From NCBI GenBank assembly GCA_944383465.1, contig CALWPQ010000025.1, positions 87,469 to 151,468 on the forward strand: a DNA stretch of 64,000 nt, in the 5' to 3' direction. The stretch comes from an uncultured Clostridia bacterium. GTDB taxonomy: Bacteria; Bacillota; Clostridia; Peptostreptococcales; Anaerovoracaceae. This document shows positions 54,306-62,908 of this stretch, piece by piece. The position numbers and the translations under genes are program-made. Within the stretch, counting starts at the first letter, position 1. The number at the start of each line of letters is the position of its first letter. The notes beneath the pieces are model-generated. The model made no database searches, had not been told where the DNA came from, and was given only the letters and a program-made list of their open reading frames with translations.

Positions 54306-55073
54306 ATGAGAAGAGATAGAAAAGCGAGTACAATAGAATATAAACAGCTTATGAAAATTTTGGAGATTGCTGAACCTGAGGAATTTGAATATTTTGAAAA
54401 TATGGCGGATCTCATAGAGTGTGAATATACCATATCGGATGCGGCGATAGCTAATCTGTTTCGCTATGTGGATGGAGAGACACTCGCGGAGCTTATCGAA
54501 AACTATTTCTCTGATATACTCGAGCATCTTCCGGAAAATCAGGATGAAATATATCTTCTTATAAATAACATTGGTATGAATCTCATAGGGCTGGCGAAGG
54601 GTAAAGAAGAGGAAGAGGAACATAATCTCGCGGTACTTGCAGAAGAATTCAATAAATTTAAAATGTGGTACCTATTCGATACTGAAGTGGTATGCGAAGA
54701 TCCGAAATACGGTGAAACGCTGGTGCTGCCGGTGGCAGAGGCTATTGCGGAATACAGAAGCGAGCCAAGCACGAAGAAAAAGTCTGTTTATAATTTTGAG
54801 CAGGCGCTGAATTATCAGCTTAGTGATTATGTGATGTCATTTGGAGAACTTGTCGCTGCGGAATATGCAGAAGATAGCAGACATTACAATGAGGATGAAG
54901 AGTATGACTATGGGCACCATCATCACCACGCTCACGATTGTGGCTGCGGCCATGAGCATCACCACGATCCTGATGATGACAGCGCGCGTGTTGTCAGAAA
55001 AGAGGGACTTGCATATGGATTTGCGGATGAAAGCGTGCTTGCGGATGGGTTCGTGTACGACGATGAAATTTAA
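54306..55073 (+). CDS. Uncharacterised protein with His-rich, Cys-containing segment
   Basis: 255 residues from ATG 54306; GTG 54297 is another possible start. The N-terminal part is helical and acidic (LMKILEIAEPEEFEYFENMADLIE), and a central helix-rich part follows without a recognisable motif. Near residues 200-225 there is a metal-binding-type cluster: five consecutive His, then AHDCGCGHEHHH and DPDDDS. It resembles a zinc, nickel or copper ligand stretch. The tail is acidic. I know no family for the whole protein. Metal storage or delivery is a guess from composition. Confidence 0.6.
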   Translation: MRRDRKASTIEYKQLMKILEIAEPEEFEYFENMADLIECEYTISDAAIANLFRYVDGETLAELIENYFSDILEHLPENQDEIYLLINNIGMNLIGLAKGKEEEEEHNLAVLAEEFNKFKMWYLFDTEVVCEDPKYGETLVLPVAEAIAEYRSEPSTKKKSVYNFEQALNYQLSDYVMSFGELVAAEYAEDSRHYNEDEEYDYGHHHHHAHDCGCGHEHHHDPDDDSARVVRKEGLAYGFADESVLADGFVYDDEI

Positions 55074-55159
55074 AACATGCATGAAAAAATAAGATTATGC
55101 ACACATTGCAAACAGCCTTCATAGTATAAACTAATAGTTTATGCTAAGGAGGTTTTTTT

Positions 55160-55360
55160 ATGGGAGATGAAAGATGCTGCCGAGACGACTGCTGCGAGCG
55201 TGAATGCGTAAGAGAATGCCAGGAAAGATGCTGCCGTGATGATTGCTGCTGTGATGACAACAACGGCGGACTTTCAATAATTTGGATACTCGTTATACTT
55301 TACTTACTTTTCTGTGCGGGCGGAAACGGAAGAGGCGGCCTTTTCGGCGGACTGTTCTAA
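55160..55360 (+). CDS. Small Cys-rich protein with C-terminal hydrophobic segment
   Basis: 66 residues after a strong AAGGAGG. The N-terminal half has 12 Cys in paired patterns (RCCRDDCCERECVRECQERC, then CCRDDCCC), followed by a membrane segment (IIWILVILYLLFCA) and a Gly/Phe-rich end (GGLFGGLF). Many such proteins are sporulation-related or YjcZ-like. A CATAGTATA upstream resembles the -10 of sigma-K. The function is unknown. A terminator follows at once. Confidence 0.65.
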   Translation: MGDERCCRDDCCERECVRECQERCCRDDCCCDDNNGGLSIIWILVILYLLFCAGGNGRGGLFGGLF

Positions 55361-55385
55361 AAGCAAGCAGCTGCTTGCTTTTTTT
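55359..55385 (+). terminator. Terminator of the Cys-rich protein gene
   Basis: AAAGCAAGCAG and CTGCTTGCTTT form a perfect palindromic stem across 55360-55381, followed by TTTTTTG. Confidence 0.85.
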
Positions 55386-55463
55386 GTGCGCTGATGATAA
55401 GATAATTGAGTGTGTCTTAATATACTTTCAATATACGAAAAACAGGATAAAAAGGAGCGGAAA

Positions 55464-56402
55464 ATGAATACTTCGGGCAGCGAGGCAAGAGAATACAAAA
55501 TCGGACTTATAACGGCAGTGGCAACATCGGTGCTGTGGGGAGTGCTTCCCATATACTGGCGCTGGATAGAATGCGTCGATTCACGGGTTATAATTCTTTA
55601 CCGTGTGTTTCTCTCGGGTCTTTGCTGTTTTTTGACGGCGCTTAAGATGTACGGCCTAAAGGGAATAACGGAGCCGCTCAGACAAAAAGGCATAATGCTC
55701 AGATATTTTATATCGGGACTTGTAATAACATTAAACTGGAGCATTTTTATCTGGGCTGTGAACGCCGGACATGTCATAAAGACGAGCATCGGCTATTATA
55801 TGGAGCCGCTCATAGTTTCTCTTTTCGGTATTATAATCTTTAAAGAAAATATGAACGGACTCAAAAAAATTGCGTTTTTGTTTGTCATAGGCGCAGTGGC
55901 AGTTATGGTTTTCCATTTTGGAAAGCTGCCGGTCATTTCACTGGCGCTGGCTCTTACCTTTGCGACTTATGCAGCCGTAAAGAAAAAATTTCCGATGCCG
56001 CCCGTGCTGTCGCTGTTTTATGAGACTATGTTTCTCATGCCGCCGGCGCTGGCAGCGATAATTTACCTTGAAATTGGCGGAAGAGGCGCGCTTTCGATGA
56101 TAGAAATGCCGGGACAGTACATACTGCTTCTTCTCTGCGGCATAATGACGGCAATTCCGATGACGGCGTTTGCCTATGCGGCCGCGAGAATAAATATGAT
56201 AACGCTCGGCATCACCGAATACATATCGCCGACTATGATTCTTGTTATAGGTATTTTTATGTTCGGAGAGCCGTTTGACAAGCTTCAGTTTGCCGCGCTT
56301 GTGCTCATATGGATCGGAATAGTATTTTTTACCGCGGGAGAAATAAAGGAAAATCGCAGACTTAGCCGAGAAGATGCGGCGAACGACAGGGAGGAAAAAT
56401 AA
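55464..56402 (+). CDS. rarD: RarD-type EamA transporter
   Basis: 312 residues from ATG 55464, chosen for AAGGAG; upstream codons to 55410 lack a site. Ten hydrophobic segments and the RarD pattern near the start (GVLPIYWRWIECVDSRVIILYRVFLSG) and NWSIFIWAVNAGHVIKTSIGYYMEPL identify the family. RarD proteins are predicted drug/metabolite exporters; the Pseudomonas form gave chloramphenicol sensitivity/resistance, but the substrate here is unknown. The next gene starts 2 bases after its stop. Confidence 0.88.
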   Translation: MNTSGSEAREYKIGLITAVATSVLWGVLPIYWRWIECVDSRVIILYRVFLSGLCCFLTALKMYGLKGITEPLRQKGIMLRYFISGLVITLNWSIFIWAVNAGHVIKTSIGYYMEPLIVSLFGIIIFKENMNGLKKIAFLFVIGAVAVMVFHFGKLPVISLALALTFATYAAVKKKFPMPPVLSLFYETMFLMPPALAAIIYLEIGGRGALSMIEMPGQYILLLLCGIMTAIPMTAFAYAAARINMITLGITEYISPTMILVIGIFMFGEPFDKLQFAALVLIWIGIVFFTAGEIKENRRLSREDAANDREEK

Positions 56403-56403
56403 A

Positions 56404-57321
56404 ATGATTGATTACATAAAGGCTTTTGCCGAAAATGACAGGCGGAAGTTTCCGCATAATATGGTAAACGTGACTGCAGGGATGGGCGGAGACGGAGTGC
56501 TCGTGTTCGGCAGCGAAAAGACGGCGCTGATGGACTGCGGTATGGCTTACTGCGGAGACAAATTCGTATCTAACATAAAAAAAGCGCTGGCTGAAAAAGG
56601 AAGAAAGAGCGTGGATTATATATTCCTCTCGCATTCGCATTACGATCATGTGGGAGCGCTTCCGTATGTGCTTGACAGATGGCCGCAGGCCAAGGTGTGT
56701 GCCTCGGAAAAGACGAAATATATATTTTCGCGCGAGGGCGCAATAAAGCTGATGAAGGAGCTCGGCGAAGCGGCGCGGGACGAATACACAGATTCAAAGG
56801 CGGAAATAAGAACCGACGGCCTTAGGGTAGATATCGTGCTTGCCGATAACGACACGATAAAGCTGGGCAAAGAAACTGTGCGGGCGCTCGAAACAAAGGG
56901 GCATACGGACTGCTCGATGTCATATGCCGTAGAGCCGCAGAAGGTGCTCTTTACATCGGAGAGCACGGGCGTTGTCGTACCGCAGAAGGCGTATGTCAGC
57001 TCGGAAATACTTAAGAGTATGGCGGACTCGCTCGCAGCATGCGACAAATGCGAGGCGTATGCTCCGGAAATCATAATATGTCCGCATTACGGCGTAGTTC
57101 CGAAGGTATTTAACAAAGAGTATTTCAAGAGCATGAAAGCGGATGCCGAGAGAAAAAAGGCGCTCGTCAAGGAATTTGCAGACCGGGGAATGAACGAAGA
57201 AGAAATTCTCGAAGCATACAGGGACAAGCTTTATGAGCCCGGAGAACAGCCGCTTTCGGCATTTCTTGAAAACGCAGCCAATGTAATACGCGTAATGCTC
57301 AAAGAAATAAATAAAGACTGA
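56404..57321 (+). CDS. MBL-fold metallo-hydrolase
   Basis: 305 residues from ATG 56404, with GGGAGGAAAA before it. The metal motif SHSHYDHVG (HxHxDH, near 75-82), with ETKGHTDCSMSY and CPHYG further on, shows a metallo-beta-lactamase fold with the main metal ligands. There is no domain that would give a specific substrate, so hydrolase of unknown specificity. It directly follows rarD and is probably co-transcribed. Confidence 0.85.
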   Translation: MIDYIKAFAENDRRKFPHNMVNVTAGMGGDGVLVFGSEKTALMDCGMAYCGDKFVSNIKKALAEKGRKSVDYIFLSHSHYDHVGALPYVLDRWPQAKVCASEKTKYIFSREGAIKLMKELGEAARDEYTDSKAEIRTDGLRVDIVLADNDTIKLGKETVRALETKGHTDCSMSYAVEPQKVLFTSESTGVVVPQKAYVSSEILKSMADSLAACDKCEAYAPEIIICPHYGVVPKVFNKEYFKSMKADAERKKALVKEFADRGMNEEEILEAYRDKLYEPGEQPLSAFLENAANVIRVMLKEINKD

Positions 57322-57334
57322 ATATAAAAAACAC

Positions 57335-57365
57335 TTGACTGTACGGTAACAGTATACTTTAGAAT
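57335..57365 (+). promoter_or_regulatory. MerR-family-type promoter/operator with 19-bp spacer
   Basis: TTGACT (57335-57340) and TAGAAT (57360-57365) are separated by 19 bases, the spacing that MerR proteins need in order to twist and activate promoters. ACTGT-ACGGTA-ACAGT (57338-57353) is a perfect inverted repeat within the spacer. A MerR gene lies downstream at 58929, so it probably regulates this promoter. Confidence 0.8.
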
Positions 57366-57441
57366 CTAAATAAAGCAATATTTGCAGGGCGAAAATGCGT
57401 AAAATGCGCAGTTTCGGCCGCACCGGACAGGAAGTGAGAAA

Positions 57442-58917
57442 ATGGTTTTAAAATTAAAGACGAAAATAGCATATGGATTTACGGCCATTGCGGATCATGC
57501 GCTACATGACCTCTATGTGACGTTTTTCCTGTTTTTTATGACGACGGCCGCTGGCATAAGTCCCGCAGCCGCGGGGGTTATCGTAGCGCTCGGCTCGGTA
57601 TGGGAATGTATAATAACGCTCTTTGCGGGGCGCATTTCGGATAAAACTCATTCAAAGATGGGAAAACGCAAGCCGTTTATCGTCTTTCTGGCGTTTCCGA
57701 TGGCGCTCACGAGCAGTCTGATGTTTGCCGTGTTTAATATACCTGTGGCGGCGAGAGTGGTTTACTACCTCATAATAACGATGCTTTACTGGACGCTGTT
57801 TCCGATGTTTTACATCCCGTTTGTCGCCTGGGGCGCGGAGCTTACCGAGGATTACGACGAGAGAACATCACTCCGTTCGTACGCATTTGTGGGAAATATG
57901 CTCGGACTCTGCATTTCGACAATATTTCCGACTGTTCTGCTCGATTTTCTCATAGGAAAGGGGCTGAATCAAGCTCACGCATGGCACGGTTCGGTCAGCA
58001 TAGTTTCGGCATTTATATTCATATCGCTTTTCTTCGGTCCGATGACGATAAAAGCGGAGAGCAATGCGCTTACACCCGAGGAAAAAGCGAAGCTTAAGAG
58101 AAGGAGAAAAGAGAGAAAAAACGGCGCGGAAGCGGGAGGCAAATCCGGACGGGCAGCCTCGGCATTTCTTTCGCTGAAAAGTCTGTTTGCCCATTTCGCA
58201 AGCATTATGAAGCTCAAGGCGGCAAGATATCTCATATTTGCGAGCATACTTTTTGCTTCGGCAAATTCGATTTTTGCCTCGGATAAGATGTATTACTTCA
58301 CATATAATATGGGAATTTCCGGCATCAGAATTACGGTGCTGTTTGCAATTGTTGCGGCAGCGGGGGTGGTGTTTGTGCCGGTTGTAAATTTCAGCAAAAA
58401 ATATTTCGATAAGCGCACGCAGTTTATAGCCGGCATGAGCCTGTGCGCGGCCGTAATGATACTTTTCCGTTTTATCGGCGTTGATTCGATGCTTTCGGCG
58501 TGCCTGTTCATGACGGCCTTCGGCATCGGCAGTATGTGCTACTGGCAGCTCATGCCGGGCATGATATACGATGTGTGCGGCCTCGATGAGCTTAAATCGG
58601 GCGAGCAGAGGCAGGGAACGATAGTATCGCTGCAGTCGATAGCGGAGTCGATAGCCGACGGCTTAGGAGTGCTCGTACTCGGATTCATACTCGAATTTGC
58701 CGGTTTTGACGATGCGGCATCCGTCCAGTCTGAAAACGCGCTCTCATGGGTTGAAAACTGTTTTACGCTTGTTCCCGCATTTCTCATGATACTTGCGGTA
58801 ATAATGGTAATAAAATATCCGATAACAAAGAAAAATTACGGTGAAGTACTGTCCGCGCTCGAAAAAAAGAGAAACGGAGAGGAAGCGGACCTTACGCCGT
58901 TTGAGGATATTGTATAA
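57442..58917 (+). CDS. GPH-family MFS transporter (sugar/cation symporter-like)
   Basis: 491 residues with about 12 hydrophobic segments. The loop [16 protein letters not shown] matches the D-x-T-x-S-x-x-G-K-R-K/P motif of the GPH (glycoside-pentoside-hexuronide) family, and [22 protein letters not shown] is typical of it. It has a central Lys/Arg-rich cytoplasmic loop (about 215-245). Substrate cannot be read; regulation by an adjacent MerR protein might mean a drug, sugar or small-molecule transporter. The merR gene begins 11 bases later. Confidence 0.85.
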   Translation: MVLKLKTKIAYGFTAIADHALHDLYVTFFLFFMTTAAGISPAAAGVIVALGSVWECIITLFAGRISDKTHSKMGKRKPFIVFLAFPMALTSSLMFAVFNIPVAARVVYYLIITMLYWTLFPMFYIPFVAWGAELTEDYDERTSLRSYAFVGNMLGLCISTIFPTVLLDFLIGKGLNQAHAWHGSVSIVSAFIFISLFFGPMTIKAESNALTPEEKAKLKRRRKERKNGAEAGGKSGRAASAFLSLKSLFAHFASIMKLKAARYLIFASILFASANSIFASDKMYYFTYNMGISGIRITVLFAIVAAAGVVFVPVVNFSKKYFDKRTQFIAGMSLCAAVMILFRFIGVDSMLSACLFMTAFGIGSMCYWQLMPGMIYDVCGLDELKSGEQRQGTIVSLQSIAESIADGLGVLVLGFILEFAGFDDAASVQSENALSWVENCFTLVPAFLMILAVIMVIKYPITKKNYGEVLSALEKKRNGEEADLTPFEDIV

Positions 58918-58928
58918 AGAGAGGCAGG

Positions 58929-59777
58929 ATGGCGGAAGTGCAAAAAAACGGAAAGCATCAAGATTATTTTACAACAGGTGAATTTGCGAAGCTGTGCGGC
59001 GTAAAGAAGCAGACGCTTTTTCACTATGACGAGATAGGGATTCTGTCACCGGAGATGACAGGTGACAACGGATACCGCTATTATTCATATAAACAGCTGG
59101 AAGTTTTCTCGGTGATATCGATGCTGAAAGAGCTCGATATGCCGCTCAAGGATATAAAAAAGTATCTGGACGGCAGAAGTCCCGAGGCCTTTATAGAGCT
59201 TCTCGGAAATCAATCGCGTGCGATAGACAGAAAAATTGCGGAACTCAAAGCGCTGAAAGAGTATATAAAAATGAAGCTCGATGTGACAAAGGAAGCCGTT
59301 TCCGCAGAGAGCGAAACAGTGTTCATACAGGAACAGCCCGAAGAATATCTTATTATGAGCGAGTATTCGGGAAGCGGCTCGGCACGCGATCTTGCAGCTG
59401 CATCGGCGGAGAACAGAAGCTATTACAGCAGTCTCGGTATGTACAGTGCCGATTCGATAGGCGGAATAATCCCGGCGTCGGAAATACCGGAAGGTGAAAT
59501 ATATTCGTACAGCCATCTCTATACAAGAGTCAGCGGACGCATTAAAAAAGCTGCCGACATATATGTGAAGCCTGCCGGAAAATATGCGGTAATCTATCAC
59601 AGAAACGGATACAGCACGGCTTCCGAGAGCTACCGCACGCTTTTTGAATTTGTTAAAAAAAGCGGATTTGTCATGGGTGATTATTTTTACGAGGATGACA
59701 TTTTGGATGAACTTTCGATGAAAGGCTATGAAAATTATATGATAAAGATATCTGTTAAAATAGAGAGTCCAAATTGA
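58929..59777 (+). CDS. MerR-family transcriptional regulator with GyrI-like effector domain
   Basis: 282 residues. Winged helix-turn-helix at the N-terminus: [27 protein letters not shown], then [11 protein letters not shown]; a coiled-coil follows (about 85-120). The C-terminal part (from about 135; [16 protein letters not shown] and [15 protein letters not shown]) looks like a GyrI/BmrR-type effector-binding domain, so a small molecule is expected as inducer. It probably controls the 19-bp-spacer promoter at 57335-57365 and thus itself and the transporter. The start follows AGAGGCAGG. Confidence 0.92.
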   Translation: MAEVQKNGKHQDYFTTGEFAKLCGVKKQTLFHYDEIGILSPEMTGDNGYRYYSYKQLEVFSVISMLKELDMPLKDIKKYLDGRSPEAFIELLGNQSRAIDRKIAELKALKEYIKMKLDVTKEAVSAESETVFIQEQPEEYLIMSEYSGSGSARDLAAASAENRSYYSSLGMYSADSIGGIIPASEIPEGEIYSYSHLYTRVSGRIKKAADIYVKPAGKYAVIYHRNGYSTASESYRTLFEFVKKSGFVMGDYFYEDDILDELSMKGYENYMIKISVKIESPN

Positions 59778-59786
59778 AAAAATCAC

Positions 59787-59815
59787 TTGCTAAATGGGAC
59801 AAATAATAGTATAAT
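59787..59815 (+). promoter_or_regulatory. Sigma-A promoter of rpsU
   Basis: TTGCTA (59787-59792), a 17-base spacer and a perfect TATAAT (59810-59815), about 70 bases before rpsU. Confidence 0.65.
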
Positions 59816-59886
59816 ACTACTGTTATATATGCAAATGATCTGTTCAGCATCTAAGTATTTAGAGACGGTCAGGAGGTGAGTAAGAT

Positions 59887-60066
59887 ATGGCACAGGTAGT
59901 TGTAAGAGAAAACGAGAGCTTGGAAAGTGCTCTTAAGAGATTTAAGAGATCTTGCGCAAGGGACGGAGTGATGTCCGAACTGAGAAAGAGAGAACATTAC
60001 GAAAAGCCGAGCGTAAGAAGAAAGAAGAAGTCCGAAGCTGCAAGAAAAAAGGCAAAAAAATATTAA
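59887..60066 (+). CDS. rpsU: 30S ribosomal protein S21
   Basis: 59 residues from ATG 59887, after AGGAGGTGAGTAAGAT. The sequence begins [19 protein letters not shown], the core is [20 protein letters not shown] and the C-terminus is Lys/Arg-rich, as in all Firmicutes S21. It is a small 30S subunit protein that helps initiation. The yqeY gene follows, as is usual. Confidence 0.97.
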   Translation: MAQVVVRENESLESALKRFKRSCARDGVMSELRKREHYEKPSVRRKKKSEAARKKAKKY

Positions 60067-60103
60067 AATTTTAATATTATAAAGGACAAAGAGGTGTTTA
60101 AGT

Positions 60104-60553
60104 ATGACCTTAAAAGAAAGGTTGACGGAAGACTTCAAGGAGGCGATGAAAGCCAAGGATGAAGTCAGAAAAAATACAATAAGTCTTGCTCGTGCTGCGA
60201 TTAAGCAGTTTGAAGTAGATAATAGAGGTACTGAGCTTGATGACGAAGGCGTAATCGCTATTTTGTCAAAGCAGGTAAAAATGAGAAAAGATGCCCTCTC
60301 TGATTTTGAAAAAGCGGGAAGAACAGATCTTGCTGATGCATATAAGGCTGAGATGGAAGTCCTTATGGCGTACCTGCCAAAGCAGCTTTCTGCAGATGAA
60401 ATCGCAGATGTTGTCAAGGAAACTGCATCGGCGCTTGGTATAGACGGCGGTAAGCAGAACATGGGTAAGCTTATGGGAGCCGTGATGGGTAAGGTCAAAG
60501 GCGTTGCCGACGGCGGCGAAGTAAAAAAGGCCGTGGAGGCATTTCTCGCATAG
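60104..60553 (+). CDS. yqeY: GatB/YqeY domain protein
   Basis: 149 residues, single domain. The YqeY pattern MTLKERLTEDFKEAMKAKDEVRKNTISLARAAIK, SKQVKMRKDALSDFEKAGR and the C-terminal MGKLMGAVMGKVKGVADGG match the tRNA-binding tail of GatB. Its role is unknown; linkage to rpsU and the yqf genes is highly conserved in Bacillota. A terminator follows at 60588-60617. Confidence 0.95.
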   Translation: MTLKERLTEDFKEAMKAKDEVRKNTISLARAAIKQFEVDNRGTELDDEGVIAILSKQVKMRKDALSDFEKAGRTDLADAYKAEMEVLMAYLPKQLSADEIADVVKETASALGIDGGKQNMGKLMGAVMGKVKGVADGGEVKKAVEAFLA

Positions 60554-60587
60554 CGTCTTATCGGCTGAAAAGAACATAGTGATTATA

Positions 60588-60617
60588 AAACAACCTGAAT
60601 ATTCGGGTTGTTTTTTT
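60588..60617 (+). terminator. Terminator after yqeY
   Basis: ACAACC (60590-60595) pairs with GGGTTGT (60605-60611), with a TGAATATTC loop; seven T bases follow. Confidence 0.8.
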
Positions 60618-60671
60618 ATGTGTCTCAGCATAGAATATTCCGAGGCGTACTTATATCAAAGAGGTGATGCT

Positions 60672-60929
60672 ATGAGTCTTAAAGAAGAATTTATTTTTGA
60701 TTTTGCCGTAAAAATGCCGAGACTTCTCGTCAGCGGAAACACCGCGGTACTTGATAATATAAAAAAAGTGGTGCTTATTTCAGCTAGCCAGATAATAATA
60801 GACAGCGGCAGCCGTTTTACCGCTGTAACGGGGAAAAACCTTGAAATCAGCGAGATAGCGGACAGGAGAATGTTTATAGAGGGGGAAATCGATGAGATTC
60901 GCTTTTACGGTACATCGCAGGAAGATTAG
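60672..60929 (+). CDS. yqfC: Sporulation protein YqfC
   Basis: 85 residues from ATG 60672, preceded by AAAGAGGTGAT; upstream codons to 60579 cross the yqeY terminator and are not used. The YqfC pattern is LPRLLVSG-like near residue 17 with the segment KKVVLISASQIIIDSGSRFTAVTG. YqfC and YqfD are sigma-E-controlled proteins needed for proper mother-cell functions in sporulation. Its end overlaps the yqfD start by 38 bases, which suggests coupled translation. Confidence 0.93.
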   Translation: MSLKEEFIFDFAVKMPRLLVSGNTAVLDNIKKVVLISASQIIIDSGSRFTAVTGKNLEISEIADRRMFIEGEIDEIRFYGTSQED

Positions 60930-61977
60930 AATAGAGGGATTCGGCATCAATCGACTGATAACTGACTGCCTTGCAAAGGGTATAGTGCTTCAAAACGTAA
61001 AATTTATATCGGACATAGAAGCTGTAATGTCCGTGAGCGCTGAGGACTATCCAAAGCTTAAAAAGCTTGCTAAAAGCAAATACAGAATAACCGTGAGCAA
61101 GGACGAAGGCTTTATGCCGTTTGCCCTCAGGCTCAGAACGAAAAAGGCCGCGCTTTTCGGTCTTTCATTATTTTTCATAATACTGTATTACCAAAGCCTC
61201 TTTGTGAGCGAAATAAGAATATACGGATATGAGCAGTTTACAGAGAGTGAAGTGCGGCAGGCGCTTTCCGATATTGGGTTTGAGGTGGGTTCTCGTAAGC
61301 TGAGGACTAAGGATGAAGCCAATGAAGTGAAGCTGCACCTTTTTCGTGAGCTTGAGGGCATAAGCTGGGTCGGCATCACATACAAGGGTACGCTTGCGGA
61401 AGTGACGATTGTCGAAGGTGAAGAAAGCAATGAAAATGAAGCGAATAAGATACCATGCGATATAGTTGCGGATAGAGGCGGTTATGTAGTAGAGGTGCTT
61501 CCGCGGGAAGGACTGCGCGCGGTAGAGGACGGCGAGTATGTAGCGCCTGGTGATGTGCTGATAAGCGGAGCTGTGCCTTATAAAAGCACAAATTATGCCC
61601 GGGGCGACCTCGGAGAGCTCATAAGATATGTGCACGCATCGGGAACGGTAAAGGTGCATATCCCGTATTATGTCGAATTTTCTATACTGCCGAATGCTGT
61701 CGACAGTTTGTCGGGAAATGATATTATGTCTGCGACAATATACGACGGCGAAAGTGATTATGACTTTGTAAAAAGGGTATCAGATAAAAGAATACGTCAG
61801 TTTATGAGAGAAAATGATTTAGATAAGGCGCAAATAACAAATAAAGATTTGAATTTTAGTATAAAAGAAAATATAATAGAAGTAAGAGTGCTTATCGAAA
61901 CGCTGCAGGAGATAGGCACTGAAAGAGAAATACAGATAAATCAGGAGATTTTGGATGGTAGTGAACAGTCAGTTTGA
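60892..61977 (+). CDS. yqfD: Sporulation protein YqfD
   Basis: 361 residues. An N-terminal soluble region is followed by one membrane segment (ALFGLSLFFIILYYQSLFV, about 85-103) and a large extracytoplasmic C-terminal region with IYGYEQFTESEVRQALSDIGFEVGS. The YqfD family is spore-specific and acts with YqfC; in clostridia it affects the forespore-mother cell interface. The 38-base overlap with yqfC and 23-base overlap with phoH indicate one transcript. Confidence 0.93.
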   Translation: MRFAFTVHRRKIRIEGFGINRLITDCLAKGIVLQNVKFISDIEAVMSVSAEDYPKLKKLAKSKYRITVSKDEGFMPFALRLRTKKAALFGLSLFFIILYYQSLFVSEIRIYGYEQFTESEVRQALSDIGFEVGSRKLRTKDEANEVKLHLFRELEGISWVGITYKGTLAEVTIVEGEESNENEANKIPCDIVADRGGYVVEVLPREGLRAVEDGEYVAPGDVLISGAVPYKSTNYARGDLGELIRYVHASGTVKVHIPYYVEFSILPNAVDSLSGNDIMSATIYDGESDYDFVKRVSDKRIRQFMRENDLDKAQITNKDLNFSIKENIIEVRVLIETLQEIGTEREIQINQEILDGSEQSV

Positions 61978-62908
61978 CAGAGCCGCGCTCTTTGGCAACC
62001 TTGATGCCAATATTAAGCTCATAGAAGAGCATTTCGGTGTGGAGATAACGGAGCGCGGAAGCGAACTCATAGTAGGAGGAGAAAAAGCACAGGAAGCGGA
62101 AAAGGTCATTTCCGAACTTATAAAGGTGCTCGATTCCGGTGAAGCAATAGATACCCAGAAGATAAATTACATTATCGGGCTTACGGAGCAGGGAATATCA
62201 TACAGGGAAAGTGATATAAGCAAAGACATTCTCTGTTTTACTCATATGGGAAAGCCCATAAAAGCCAAGACGATAGGACAGAAAAAATACGCGGACAGCA
62301 TAAGAAAGAAGGATGTCGTTTTCGGCATCGGGCCTGCCGGAACGGGAAAGACCTATCTTGCTGTTGCTATGGCGATACACGCATATAAAAATAAGGAAGT
62401 TGAGAAAATCATACTCGCGCGTCCAGCAGTGGAAGCAGGAGAGCGGCTTGGTTTTTTGCCGGGAGATTTACAGGAAAAGGTTGATCCGTATTTAAGACCG
62501 CTTTATGATGCGCTCTATGATATACTAGGGCGCGATTCAGCGCTGCGGCTTAAGGAAAAGGAAACGATAGAAGTTGTGCCGCTTGCGTATATGAGAGGGC
62601 GCACGCTCGATAATTCGTTTATAATCCTTGATGAAGCGCAAAATACGACACGCGAGCAGATGAAGATGTTTTTAACAAGGCTTGGGTTTGGATCAAAAGC
62701 GGTCATCACGGGCGATATAACCCAGATAGACCTGCCGCGCGGCAAAAAATCCGGGCTTGTAGAAGCTCAAAGGGTGCTTAAGCCTGTAAAAGACATTGAT
62801 TTCTGCTATTTAAAAGACATTGATGTGGTGAGACACGAGCTTGTTAAGAAAATAATTAATGCATATGATAAATATTATTCTGAACATCCGGAGGCACTTG
62901 AAGAATGA
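61955..62908 (+). CDS. phoH: PhoH-family ATPase
   Basis: 317 residues. The P-loop is GIGPAGTGKTYLAVAMA (about 125-140), Walker B FIILDEAQNTTREQMKMFLTRLG follows near 225 and ITGDITQIDLP near 250. This is the YbeZ/PhoH type, an ATPase linked to RNA metabolism and usually encoded next to ybeY, as here (4-base overlap). The N-terminus starts at ATG 61955, 23 bases inside yqfD, with GGAG in the yqfD coding sequence as ribosome site. Confidence 0.93.
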   Translation: MVVNSQFDRAALFGNLDANIKLIEEHFGVEITERGSELIVGGEKAQEAEKVISELIKVLDSGEAIDTQKINYIIGLTEQGISYRESDISKDILCFTHMGKPIKAKTIGQKKYADSIRKKDVVFGIGPAGTGKTYLAVAMAIHAYKNKEVEKIILARPAVEAGERLGFLPGDLQEKVDPYLRPLYDALYDILGRDSALRLKEKETIEVVPLAYMRGRTLDNSFIILDEAQNTTREQMKMFLTRLGFGSKAVITGDITQIDLPRGKKSGLVEAQRVLKPVKDIDFCYLKDIDVVRHELVKKIINAYDKYYSEHPEALEE

